DNA of 40,838 bases, from positions 1 to 40,838 of the forward strand of contig JAHFJR010000011.1 in the NCBI GenBank assembly GCA_023245775.1, in the 5' to 3' direction. The stretch is from Candidatus Peribacteria bacterium. GTDB taxonomy: Bacteria > Patescibacteriota > Gracilibacteria > Peribacterales > Peribacteraceae. The translations under genes were made by a program, and so were the position numbers. A model generated the notes under the pieces. That model was not told the origin of the DNA. It made no database searches and worked only from the letters and a program-made list of their open reading frames with translations. This document shows, in pieces, positions 24,872-32,000 of this stretch (the first letter of the stretch is position 1; every line of letters begins with the position of its first letter).

Positions 24872-25359
24872 AGACCTTTGTATTCTAGCAGCATGGCAAT
24901 GTCCAGCGCATCTTTTTCACGATTGGCTTCTTTCTTCAGACCGATGAGGTCATCGATGGATACCACCGGCAATGAGAAACCCCAGACATCCACAAACGTC
25001 TGATGTACTTTGAACTGATCAAACCGCAGGGAAGCTCCTACGATGATATCGACACTGTAGAGCGGGTTTTTCGGATTGAAAAAGGTGTACGCAAGCAGGT
25101 TTTTCTCTTCCATGAATTGCCTAGCCCTCTGCTCATCACCAAGTTCATCGAGTGCCAGTGGGATCCTCTGTTCATAGCCAAGATTCTTCATAGCCTCTTT
25201 CATCGCCTGGAGGTTCTCTTCATTCAAGGCAAGCAGAACATCTATGTCATTGGTGAACCTTGGACATCCGAGTAAGTTCATCGCCACACCACCAACGATA
25301 AGGTACTCCACTTTTTCCTTTGTGAGTGCTGCAAAAACATGTTGATAAGAGTCCATCAT
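24868..25359 (-). CDS. Nucleotidyltransferase-fold protein (AbiEii/DUF6036-like)
   Basis: 163 residues. The Pol-beta/MNT nucleotidyltransferase signature YLIVGGVAMNLLGCPRFTNDIDVLL contains the Gly-Gly loop and the DxD metal pair (NDID); a third acidic residue probably lies in VDIIVG. The C-terminal segment IDDLIGLKKEANREKDALDIAML matches the helix that ends many stand-alone nucleotidyltransferases, including AbiEii-type. Substrate unknown; family members transfer NMP to tRNA, small molecules or proteins. A promoter ends 7 nt before this ATG. The small gene downstream overlaps by 4 nt and tRNA-Asn lies convergent just beyond it. Start 25359 (or 25356) fits the leaderless promoter; a longer upstream frame does not. 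Confidence 0.8.
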   Translation of the reverse strand: MMDSYQHVFAALTKEKVEYLIVGGVAMNLLGCPRFTNDIDVLLALNEENLQAMKEAMKNLGYEQRIPLALDELGDEQRARQFMEEKNLLAYTFFNPKNPLYSVDIIVGASLRFDQFKVHQTFVDVWGFSLPVVSIDDLIGLKKEANREKDALDIAMLLEYKGL

Positions 25360-25366
25360 GCTAGAA

Positions 25367-25394
25367 AGTATACAGATCTTTGGATTGATTCCAA
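25367..25394 (-). promoter_or_regulatory. Promoter of nucleotidyltransferase operon, leaderless
   Basis: Minus strand TTGGAA (25389-25394), 16-bp spacer, TATACT (25367-25372). Only 7 nt separate the -10 box and the ATG at 25359, so the transcript should be leaderless. Confidence 0.6.
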
Positions 25395-25576
25395 TTTCTC
25401 CGATGTCCATTCGATCGCTTGTTGGACGCTTGTGAGATGCCTGTTGCCCTTCTAGAATCAAAAGGGCTGATTCCATGCGCTGACGACGATGACAGAACTG
25501 GCAAAGGAAGCCCAAAAAATCTGCATGAAAAGAGGAGTAAAAATGCACCCACTTTTTTCGCAGTAGCTAGGCGCCA

Positions 25577-25634
25577 CCCGCCCGAACGACCAGCCAGAAA
25601 GCAGTCTGGCGGGTCCGTCGTTCGGATCGGGCGG
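25577..25634. repeat. Imperfect palindromic REP-like element
   Basis: Left arm CCGCCCGAACGAC (25578-25590) pairs with right arm GTCGTTCGG-ATC-GGGCGG (25617-25634, with a 5-nt asymmetry). A small inner stem GCCAGA (25593-25598)/TCTGGC (25605-25610) sits between them. It is GC-rich in an otherwise A/T-rich intergenic region and shares the CCGAACG motif with the RAYT-linked REPs. Confidence 0.6.
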
Positions 25635-25635
25635 G

Positions 25636-25682
25636 GAGCACCTCGCTTTTATTGAGGAGATTACTTGGCTTGAAATTGTCCT
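25636..25682 (+). pseudogene. Degenerate tRNA fragment (anticodon arm, Lys-like TTT)
   Basis: GAGCACCTCGCT is identical to twelve bases of tRNA-Asn at 24680-24691, spanning the end of the D-arm and the 5' anticodon arm. The stem CCTCG/TGAGG closes a 7-nt loop CTTTTAT that reads anticodon TTT (lysine). The T-arm is recognisable but broken (TTACTTGGCTTGAAATTGTCC), and the 5' half is absent, replaced by the adjacent palindrome. It cannot be a functional tRNA. A chance resemblance is unlikely but not excluded. Confidence 0.55.
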
Positions 25683-25713
25683 GAAGTCGATGAAGGATCC
25701 GGTCAGGAGTCAT

Positions 25714-25742
25714 TTGACCAAAATAATAAAATGAATTAAAAT
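25714..25742 (+). promoter_or_regulatory. Sigma-70 promoter of the CheD-like gene, leaderless
   Basis: TTGACC (25714-25719), 17-bp spacer, TAAAAT (25737-25742). The ATG at 25751 lies 8 nt after the -10 box. Confidence 0.65.
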
Positions 25743-25750
25743 AATAAACT

Positions 25751-26440
25751 ATGAATTCAATTTCCTATCAGAGATATCCAGCAACAGGAGAGGAAATGTC
25801 TATGGCAGATTGTTCAACTGAGGTGGCCTATACCATTCCCTATGTTTTTTCACCATTCGATCAAACAAATAAACACACCGTGAAATGTCACTGCTGTATT
25901 GCACCGATAATCGTCGGTTTGAGTGAAATGAATGGCCGAGAAAAATCAGCTATCGGACATGTCTCTCCTGGCATTGTGCTGTGCGAACAACCGAGGAGAA
26001 ACTTCCGCTCCGATTATGAGCGTCTGTTACAAACCGTGCGAGAACAAACTTTACCTGGTACACGAGAAGTGCATGTAGTTGGTGGTATATACGGTGCGGA
26101 ATTGGGAGGGAGAGACTTTACGCGAGAGTATGTAGACATGATTAAATTGCTGGGTGCCTTGACGGGAGATATTCTCGAAACTCAATTGCGAGTGGAATCG
26201 GGTCCTAAAATAGAAGGATTCACACACGTTGCCTTTCAGACGCAAGAGCGATTGGCCCATATATTTGAACCAAAACCTACAGAGTATGCTTGGAAACCGT
26301 TCGGTTACGAAGACATTCAAGCTATCGAAGCTCAACGCTTTCCACCATCAGCACTCTGGGTCTTGTGTCAATGGATGCTCAAAAAATGGAGACGTCAGCA
26401 TGGCGTTTCCGCACCGTCTTTGTCTGAAAAAACTAAGTAG
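25751..26440 (+). CDS. CheD-like putative cysteine deamidase, unknown substrate
   Basis: 229 residues, not a close match to any family I recognise, but the order of motifs follows CheD, the chemoreceptor glutamine deamidase: Thr43 and Cys49 in THVK-type segment HTVKCHCC (the T-x5-C spacing equals that of CheD), His70 in AIGHVSPG at the place of the CheD catalytic His, then a helix (SDYERLLQTVREQT), the strand-turn VHVVGGIYG matching the KVFGG strand, RDFTREYVDMIKLL matching the N-x-x-F helix, and FTHVAFQTQ as the final strand. About 60 extra residues end in a basic tail. No chemotaxis gene is nearby, so a non-chemotaxis target is likely if the activity is real. It has its own strong leaderless promoter. 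Confidence 0.6.
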   Translation: MNSISYQRYPATGEEMSMADCSTEVAYTIPYVFSPFDQTNKHTVKCHCCIAPIIVGLSEMNGREKSAIGHVSPGIVLCEQPRRNFRSDYERLLQTVREQTLPGTREVHVVGGIYGAELGGRDFTREYVDMIKLLGALTGDILETQLRVESGPKIEGFTHVAFQTQERLAHIFEPKPTEYAWKPFGYEDIQAIEAQRFPPSALWVLCQWMLKKWRRQHGVSAPSLSEKTK

Positions 26441-26467
26441 AAATTGGACGTAACCTACTGAGATCCA

Positions 26468-26510
26468 GTTCTTTCAAGGCTTGGTAGATTCTCCTTAGTT
26501 CTGAAAGAAC
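26468..26510. repeat. Inverted repeat between convergent genes
   Basis: GTTCTTTC (26468-26475) and GAAAGAAC (26503-26510) can pair across 27 nt. It lies between the ends of the CheD-like and VOC genes and may serve as a weak bidirectional terminator, although no T-run follows. The rest of 26441-26584 shows nothing else. Confidence 0.4.
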
Positions 26511-26584
26511 GAAGGCTGCGGAACCAAAAATTGTCACGACCAATCCTCATCTTTTCTTCGTGGTGCCGCACGACAGGTCCGGAC

Positions 26585-26986
26585 TCACTCGGCTTTATTC
26601 GGGTTCATCCACGTGAGTCCCCACCCATGACCATCGAGGTCATAGAAACCACACTGGTACATAAAGCCATAGTCCTCGGGCTCATGCGCTTTCGTTCCTC
26701 CGGCGGCAACTGCCTTCGCTACCAACACATCCAGTGCTTCGCGGCTTTCACACGTTAGGCTCAGCAGCACTTGGCAGAATTTCGTCGCATCGGAGATTGG
26801 CTTGGACGAAATCTCCTGGAATTTTTCGTGCGTCGTAAACATCACAGAGATTGTATCGCTGATAGCGATGCATGCTACTGTTTCATCCGCGAATTGCGGG
26901 TTCGTCTTGTAGCCGAGTGCTTCGTAAAATGCGATCGACTTCTTCACGTCTTTCACGGGCAGAGAGATGAAAATGTTGGTTGGCAT
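26585..26986 (-). CDS. VOC-family (glyoxalase/bleomycin-resistance-like) protein
   Basis: 133 residues, one vicinal-oxygen-chelate unit pair. Opening MPTNIFISLPVKDVKKSIAFYEALGY is the typical first VOC strand-helix, followed by ACIAISDTISVMFTTHEKF, the second half starting EALDVLVAKAVAAGGTKAHEPEDYG and the closing FYDLDGHGWGLTWMNP with the family's D-x-G-x-x-W end. It resembles the lactoylglutathione-lyase-like proteins of unknown substrate. Start at 26986 removes a non-homologous upstream extension. A methyltransferase gene lies 73 bp upstream on the same strand. Confidence 0.88.
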   Translation of the reverse strand: MPTNIFISLPVKDVKKSIAFYEALGYKTNPQFADETVACIAISDTISVMFTTHEKFQEISSKPISDATKFCQVLLSLTCESREALDVLVAKAVAAGGTKAHEPEDYGFMYQCGFYDLDGHGWGLTWMNPNKAE

Positions 26987-27059
26987 GGGAGAATTGAGTA
27001 TAAAAATAGAACTGTATGGGCCGTATGTTACCACTGAAGAGTGTTGTGAGAGCAACTGC

Positions 27060-27938
27060 TCAAGAACTCTCTATACTGTCGTACGTTCTAGAAAAACCAC
27101 ATCGCGCAACGATGCCAGTCGAAAGAACTTCCCCCGTCTTCGCCGTCAACACCAATGTTCTTGGATCAATCGTAAAATTCTTGTGTGGGGTCTTTGAGAG
27201 CAGAATGCCCGTGAGCAAACGACGAAAACTGTCAGGCGTATCATGTTCAGCGTAGCCATTCAGCACGAGGAATGATGGCTGATCTGAGAGGAGTGATGCA
27301 CAAGCTTCCAGGAGCGGAGCCAAGTCACGCTCCATGCGCCACGTCTTGCCTGTCGTGCTATGACCGTACGCCGGAGGATCCAAGAGAATGGCATCATACG
27401 TCTTGCCGCGCTTCCGTTCGCGAGCGACGAATGTCGGCACATCGTCGAGTATCCAACGCACCGCAGTTGCACTCAAGTTATTCAGTGCGGCATTCTCCTT
27501 GGCCATACGCATCGCGGGCTTCGATGCATCGACATGCGTGATACAATGACCGTCCTTCGCCAGTGCCATCGTCGCTCCTCCCGTGTAGGCGAAGAGGTTC
27601 AAGATCCTGAGTGGTCTGCCCTGTTTCTTCGCCTGATTCCGCATCCAGGTCCAGTTTTTCTGCTGCTCAGGAAACACGCCTGTATGTTTGTAGGGGGCGA
27701 GCCGAACGCAGAGACGAAGATCACCACAGTCGATCGTCCACTGCTCAGGGAGAACGTTCTTCATCCTCCACTGGCCCCTTCCCTTCTCTCCTTCATAGAC
27801 GGCATCAGCGTCCTTCCAGAGCTGTGGAGATTTCGGAACACCAGAGGCTGTTGGGTCCGGACGAACTAAGAGGTAGGAACCCCACTGTTCCAGACGCTTC
27901 TGATCGCCAATATCGAGGAGTGCATAGACATTCGTCAT
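27060..27938 (-). CDS. Class I SAM-dependent methyltransferase, RlmI/RlmK-like (rRNA m5C type)
   Basis: 292 residues. SAM-binding motif I LRILNLFAYTGGATMALAKDG (110-130, ILNLFAYTGG being diagnostic of the RlmI/RlmK/RsmC-like family), acidic motif II HVDASKPAM, and catalytic motif IV LLDPPAYG (185-192). The N-terminal roughly 100 residues resemble the EEHEE/PUA-like entry of RNA methyltransferases (VFPEQQKNWTWMRN). Likely substrate is an rRNA base; which base cannot be said. It lacks the Cys that m5C enzymes use in an obvious place, so the target atom is uncertain. Start ATG at 27938. Confidence 0.85.
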   Translation of the reverse strand: MTNVYALLDIGDQKRLEQWGSYLLVRPDPTASGVPKSPQLWKDADAVYEGEKGRGQWRMKNVLPEQWTIDCGDLRLCVRLAPYKHTGVFPEQQKNWTWMRNQAKKQGRPLRILNLFAYTGGATMALAKDGHCITHVDASKPAMRMAKENAALNNLSATAVRWILDDVPTFVARERKRGKTYDAILLDPPAYGHSTTGKTWRMERDLAPLLEACASLLSDQPSFLVLNGYAEHDTPDSFRRLLTGILLSKTPHKNFTIDPRTLVLTAKTGEVLSTGIVARCGFSRTYDSIESS

Positions 27939-28007
27939 GGTGGATCGTAGCCTAGAGCATTCGAGAAGAATGTTCGATGAGAAGACGCTGCGGTCAAGCA
28001 GGGTTCA

Positions 28008-28048
28008 TTGCATCAGGAGAAACGTGACGTAGAATGGTCACGTCTCCT
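28008..28048 (+). promoter_or_regulatory. Promoter with palindrome embracing the -10 box
   Basis: TTGCAT (28008-28013), 16-bp spacer, TAGAAT (28030-28035). The palindrome arms AGGAGA-aa-CGTGAC (28015-28028) and GTCACGTCTCCT (28037-28048) enclose the 8-nt segment containing the -10 box, a layout expected of a repressor or MerR-type activator operator. Confidence 0.6.
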
Positions 28049-28062
28049 TCCCAAGCACCATC

Positions 28063-28605
28063 ATGATGAACCCCATGCACTCTACTGATTTTGGACATGA
28101 CCTCCTCTTCTTCAGTATGTTTCACTCTCTTGGAACACTCTCACTGCTGCTCGGTATTTTTCTCATGACCTACTGGGCAGTGAAGCACCTCGGAGGTCTG
28201 CAAATCTACCACTGGGGTTGGACGCTCATCGCTACCGGGGCCGCACTCTTCCTCCTCGGATCACTCGCGATGCCAGAGGGCAGAGACCATGACAGTCGAT
28301 GGGGAAACGGCATGATGGGCAGAGAGCAGGGGGAAAGAATGGATCGCGCTGAGAATGAATCGAAAGGCATGTCGATGGATGACATGGTGCAATCACTGCA
28401 AGACAAAACGGGAGATGACTTCGATCAAGCCTTCATCGAGGCAATGATTGTCCATCACCAAGGCGCGATCGATATGGCCAATGCGGCTCAGCAGTCAGCG
28501 GGACATGATGAGATCAAATCCATGGCAAATGACATCGTGTCATCTCAGCAGCAACAGATCGACCAGATGAGAGAATGGCAAGGGGCATGGGGGTTCCCTC
28601 AGTAG
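28063..28605 (+). CDS. Two-TM membrane protein with DUF305 domain
   Basis: 180 residues. Two transmembrane helices (about 13-42 and 49-70), a Met/His-rich hydrophilic linker (GNGMMGREQGERMDR) and a C-terminal DUF305 domain (about 115-175) with the hallmark FIEAMIVHHQGAIDMANAA (HH at 131-132). DUF305 proteins are periplasmic or membrane-linked and in some cases implicated in copper handling; the Met/His content agrees but is not proof. It precedes the SLH-sortase gene by 81 bp, which has its own promoter. An unusual palindrome overlaps the promoter of this gene, consistent with metal-responsive control. Confidence 0.85.
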   Translation: MMNPMHSTDFGHDLLFFSMFHSLGTLSLLLGIFLMTYWAVKHLGGLQIYHWGWTLIATGAALFLLGSLAMPEGRDHDSRWGNGMMGREQGERMDRAENESKGMSMDDMVQSLQDKTGDDFDQAFIEAMIVHHQGAIDMANAAQQSAGHDEIKSMANDIVSSQQQQIDQMREWQGAWGFPQ

Positions 28606-28648
28606 TCTGAGACTCAAACAAGGCCAATCCGAAGGGTCTTGTTTGATG

Positions 28649-28676
28649 TTGACAAAAAATATAAAATAAGTAAAAT
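28649..28676 (+). promoter_or_regulatory. Consensus promoter of the SLH-sortase gene, near-leaderless
   Basis: Perfect -35 TTGACA (28649-28654), 16-bp spacer, TAAAAT (28671-28676). The ATG at 28687 is 10 nt after the -10 box, leaving a leader of at most a few nucleotides. This supports ATG 28687 over the upstream TTG. Confidence 0.7.
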
Positions 28677-28686
28677 ATACTTCCTT

Positions 28687-29886
28687 ATGCGTCTTCTGCC
28701 CTCGGTCATCGTCCTCTTGGCCTTCGTCACGCACGTCTTTCCTGTCCTGCCTGCTGCAGCACAAGGAGCAGATGAGCAGAGCTATCAACAAGCAGTGTCC
28801 GCACTGCAACGAGCTGGCATCATCGAACAAGGACCTCTCGTGGATCTGCGCCTGAATGACTGGATCCAACGCAGTGAAGTCCTGAAAGTACTCCTCAAGA
28901 GTCAACCAACTCTTGCCTCGAGTCTCTCGAATATCGCAACGCATCTGCCACTGATGTCGCTCTTCCCTGACGTTGACCAGCGATCCTGGTACGCTCCATA
29001 CGTTGAACTTGCCTTTCGGCAACGATGGATCCAGGGGTATCCCGATGGGCTTCTGCGTCCGGAGAGCGCTGTGACGACAGAGGAGGCAGCCGCAATGCTC
29101 ATGCGGTCGTTCGCAGATGTTCCATCATCTGTACCCTTCACCACAGGACCAGATCTTCCGAATATCGAAGGCCAGTGGTACACGGGGATGATCAGCACGC
29201 TGCATGCCAAGAATGCAGTGAGAGCAGGCAGCCAGCTCAAGATCGGCCGAGGACTGACGCGAGGACAATTTTTTGACATGGTTGCTGCGATGCAGCGAGC
29301 CCACGGAGGAGTGACACAGGTCGCGCCCATCCAAACGAACGAGATCCCCCAACCCCGAGGGCAAACCTTCATCGAAGGCCAACGCCAGAACCAAGGGACG
29401 ATGCAAATCGTCGAAGACGCAGCAGCGTTGCAATACGCTTCCACTCAACCGTTCGCCCTCTCCATTCCCAGTCTGAAGATCACTGACCTTAGGATCACAC
29501 ATCCCGAAGATCCCTTCACACAAGATGGCGTCCTCTCGGTGCTCAAAGATGGAGTCGGACATCTCTTCTCGTATCCTGGGGAACAAGGAAAGATCCTCAT
29601 CTACGGACACTCCAGCGGCTACCCGTGGGATCTCTCGAAGTACACGAAAATCTTCCGCGGGATCAATAAAATCTCAGTCGGAGCACACATCTACGTCACG
29701 TACAAAGGGACGCTCTTCGTGTACCAAGTGAGTGAAAAGAAGACGATTCCTGCCAAGGATCGAAGTGCATTCGAATCCGCGGAGAACAAGGAAGAGCTCA
29801 TCCTCTACACGTGCTGGCCTCCGGATAGCATCACTCAACGCTACCTCGTGCATGCGGTTCCCGTCGAAACGATCGCCCTGAAGTAA
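28687..29886 (+). CDS. SLH-domain sortase (class D/E-like) fusion
   Basis: 399 residues. Signal peptide (1-26, ending PAAAQG); SLH-like segments at about 30-75 and 90-140 (SLFPDVDQRSWYAPYVELAFRQRWIQGYPDGLLRPESAVTTEE) and a third around 160-205; a linker; then a C-terminal sortase domain (about 255-395). Sortase catalytic residues are visible: His308 in IYGHSS, Cys376 in LILYTCWPP (TLxTC-like), Arg385 in TQRYLVHA. Sortases join LPxTG-type proteins to the wall or to each other; here the N-terminal SLH segments would tether the enzyme to the cell surface rather than a membrane helix. Substrates are not in the window. Confidence 0.9.
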   Translation: MRLLPSVIVLLAFVTHVFPVLPAAAQGADEQSYQQAVSALQRAGIIEQGPLVDLRLNDWIQRSEVLKVLLKSQPTLASSLSNIATHLPLMSLFPDVDQRSWYAPYVELAFRQRWIQGYPDGLLRPESAVTTEEAAAMLMRSFADVPSSVPFTTGPDLPNIEGQWYTGMISTLHAKNAVRAGSQLKIGRGLTRGQFFDMVAAMQRAHGGVTQVAPIQTNEIPQPRGQTFIEGQRQNQGTMQIVEDAAALQYASTQPFALSIPSLKITDLRITHPEDPFTQDGVLSVLKDGVGHLFSYPGEQGKILIYGHSSGYPWDLSKYTKIFRGINKISVGAHIYVTYKGTLFVYQVSEKKTIPAKDRSAFESAENKEELILYTCWPPDSITQRYLVHAVPVETIALK

Positions 29887-29890
29887 TAGA

Positions 29891-30277
29891 CTACAGAGAT
29901 GGATTCTTCTGTGCACCAAGCAGTCGCTCGACCATGTCGAGGAGCGACTTGATCGTCATATCCTTCTTGACAAAGTAATCATCGACACCGAGTGCATGTC
30001 CACGATCGCGATTCGCCTGATCGTCGAAGTTCGTGAGCATGACAATCGGGAAATTTCGTTTCTCCCTCGGCATCTTCTCGAGCACTCCAAATCCGTCGAG
30101 GACGGGCATATTGATGTCTAGGAGGATCAAATTCGGCGGATCTTGCGCAATGAAATCTAGAGCTTCCTGGCCATTGGCAGCAGTGCGGATGTCGTACTGA
30201 TCGATCTTGAACTTGCGCAGATACAGGTCACGAAGAACCGTGTCATCCTCAGCAATGATGATCTTATACTTGCCCAT
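29891..30277 (-). CDS. Single-domain response regulator (CheY-like receiver)
   Basis: 128 residues, receiver only. Acidic pocket EDD (10-12), phospho-acceptor Asp54 in LILLDINMP, Thr82 in VMLTNF and Lys104 in YFVKK, all at receiver positions. There is no output domain, so it works by protein contact or as a phosphorelay carrier; no partner kinase is in the window. It converges with the sortase gene (4-bp gap). Start at 30277 (MGKYK) is fixed by the leaderless promoter. Confidence 0.92.
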   Translation of the reverse strand: MGKYKIIIAEDDTVLRDLYLRKFKIDQYDIRTAANGQEALDFIAQDPPNLILLDINMPVLDGFGVLEKMPREKRNFPIVMLTNFDDQANRDRGHALGVDDYFVKKDMTIKSLLDMVERLLGAQKNPSL

Positions 30278-30284
30278 AAAACAC

Positions 30285-30313
30285 ATTCTACTCTCTTTTC
30301 AAGGTTTTTTCAA
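30285..30313 (-). promoter_or_regulatory. Promoter of the response regulator, leaderless
   Basis: Minus strand TTGAAA (30308-30313), 17-bp spacer, TAGAAT (30285-30290); 7 nt then separate the -10 box from the ATG at 30277. Confidence 0.68.
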
Positions 30314-30346
30314 TGAAATCAGGCTTCCTAGGCTGCCTTCTGCCCT

Positions 30347-31123
30347 CTAATTGAATGCCACACGAACATACTCCGTCACGTCAGCGCCCCCGAGCATCTT
30401 GCCAACGGTCTGACTGGGATCCTTCGCAAAGGGCTGCGTGAGGAGGGCATTCTCCTCACGGAATTTCTTCTCCTTCCCGATGAGAATCTTCTCTTGGATC
30501 TCCGGTGGCTTCTTCTCACCCTTCATCTGCTCCTTCCAAATCTCCTTCTCCTTCATCACGACCGCCTCCTGCACCTCTGTGGGACGAACGTACATCGGGT
30601 TCATCGCAGCAGCATGCATACACGTATCGCAGGCCTGTTCCTTCGTGCCAGCAGTGAGACCGACGAGCACACCAATTTTCCTGTTGCTGTGAACGTACGT
30701 TCCCACAACGGGAGCATGGATGTCTCTGGTATCGGCAATCGAAATGTTTTCACCGAGCTCCAGTACAGCTGCTGGTACCTTCTCTGCGGCAGAGAGGTCA
30801 AAACCACTCTTTCCTTTCGCAAGCAGTGTATCGGCAAGACCCTGACCAAATGCGACGAAGACGTCCGATCGTCCGACAAAATCCGTCTCGCAACGCACCT
30901 GTACCAATGCCGCCTTCTTTCCATCGGTTGCGATGAAGATGGCCCCTTCGGTCTGCTCTCGATCGGCTTTCTTCACGGCCTGTGCCTTGCCCTTCTTGCG
31001 GAGGAGATCGATGGCCAGCTCCTGGTCACCCTTGGCTTCCTCTAGGGCATTCTTCGCATCGAGGATGCCTACCCCTGTTCGGGCACGGAGAGCGGCAACA
31101 TCGGAGGCGGAGATGGGAGACAT
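30347..31123 (-). CDS. tsf: Translation elongation factor Ts
   Basis: 258 residues. EF-Ts recharges EF-Tu by expelling GDP. The N-terminal UBA-like module (ASDVAALRARTGVGILDAKNALEEAKGDQELAIDLLRKKG), the TDFV motif (CETDFVGRSDVF) and the later core (HAAAMNPMYVRPTEV, then the C-terminal KMLGGADVTEYVRVAF) are as expected. Start at 31123 (MSPISASDV). It lies downstream of rpsB, the conserved bacterial order, with a 113-bp gap holding a long inverted repeat. Confidence 0.95.
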   Translation of the reverse strand: MSPISASDVAALRARTGVGILDAKNALEEAKGDQELAIDLLRKKGKAQAVKKADREQTEGAIFIATDGKKAALVQVRCETDFVGRSDVFVAFGQGLADTLLAKGKSGFDLSAAEKVPAAVLELGENISIADTRDIHAPVVGTYVHSNRKIGVLVGLTAGTKEQACDTCMHAAAMNPMYVRPTEVQEAVVMKEKEIWKEQMKGEKKPPEIQEKILIGKEKKFREENALLTQPFAKDPSQTVGKMLGGADVTEYVRVAFN

Positions 31124-31158
31124 GGTTGGTAGGGAAAATAATAAAATAAAGAAACGGT

Positions 31159-31243
31159 ACAATGAAGTGGAAAAATGAAGAAATAGTAACCAATGTATGA
31201 TGGAAAAGATCGTTCTTATTTCTTCATTTTTTCACTTCATTGT
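31159..31243. repeat. 27-bp inverted repeat between rpsB and tsf
   Basis: Left arm 31159-31185 and right arm 31217-31243 are reverse complements with one mismatch in 27 bases, separated by 31 nt. The right arm covers the rpsB stop codon (31237-31239). The RNA would form a long, A/U-rich hairpin and no clear U-tract follows, so this may be an attenuator or processing signal in the rpsB-tsf transcript rather than a strong terminator. Confidence 0.75.
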
Positions 31244-31932
31244 TCAGGGGTCGTAGCCTTTGCTCCGGACAGTTCGGCCTCGACGGTCTGCAGAATGAGA
31301 TCGATCGACTTCACCGCATCATCATTACATGGAATGAAAATCTTGAAGTTATCGGGGTCTGCATTGCTATCACAGATGCCAAACACAGGAATACCAAGCT
31401 TCTTCGCCTCGAGCACGGCAACGTGATCGCGAACGGCATCGACTGCGAACACCGCATCGGGCAGACCTTTCATCGATGAGACACCCGAGAATCCTGCATC
31501 AAGTTTTGCAAGCTCCTTGCGCAGTGCCGTCTGCTCCTTCTTCGTGTACTTCTCGACATCACCCGTACGGAACGACTGCTGGAGATCGAGGTAGTACTTG
31601 ATCCGGTTCTTGATCGTGGACCAGTTCGTGAGCAAGCCCGGGACCCACTTCTTGGTGACGACTGGCTGACCGAGTGCTCTGCTGATGCGTTCGATCGCAT
31701 GAATGCTCTGCAGTTTCGTGGACACGAACAAGATCGTCTTGCCAGATTTCTGCAGAGATTTCAGCTCACTGCAAGCCTTGACGAGGGCCTCATGCGTCTT
31801 CTCGATGTCGAAGATGTGAATACCACGACGCACTCCAAAGAGGAAAGGTTTCATCTTGGGATTCCACTTCTCCTGGCGATGGCCGAAGTGACAGGCGGCA
31901 GCAATGAGATCTTTGGGAGTGGGAATCGACAT
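31237..31932 (-). CDS. rpsB: 30S ribosomal protein S2
   Basis: 231 residues, slightly shorter than average S2. Opening DLIAAACHFGHRQEKWNPKMKPFLFGVRRGIHIFDIEKT is the S2 signature, followed by ILFVSTKLQSIHAIERISRALGQPVVTKKWVPGLLTNW and the ending VFGICDSNADPDNFKIFIPCNDDAVKSIDLILQTVEAEL. Start at 31932 (MSIPTPKD). A strong promoter 170 bp upstream gives a structured leader. It begins the rpsB-tsf unit. Confidence 0.96.
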   Translation of the reverse strand: MSIPTPKDLIAAACHFGHRQEKWNPKMKPFLFGVRRGIHIFDIEKTHEALVKACSELKSLQKSGKTILFVSTKLQSIHAIERISRALGQPVVTKKWVPGLLTNWSTIKNRIKYYLDLQQSFRTGDVEKYTKKEQTALRKELAKLDAGFSGVSSMKGLPDAVFAVDAVRDHVAVLEAKKLGIPVFGICDSNADPDNFKIFIPCNDDAVKSIDLILQTVEAELSGAKATTPEQ

Positions 31933-32000
31933 AGGAATGGGGGAAGACTCCGGAGAGGGAGCAACAGCATGCAAGCGGTGATAGAAATCCTTGGGGTCAA

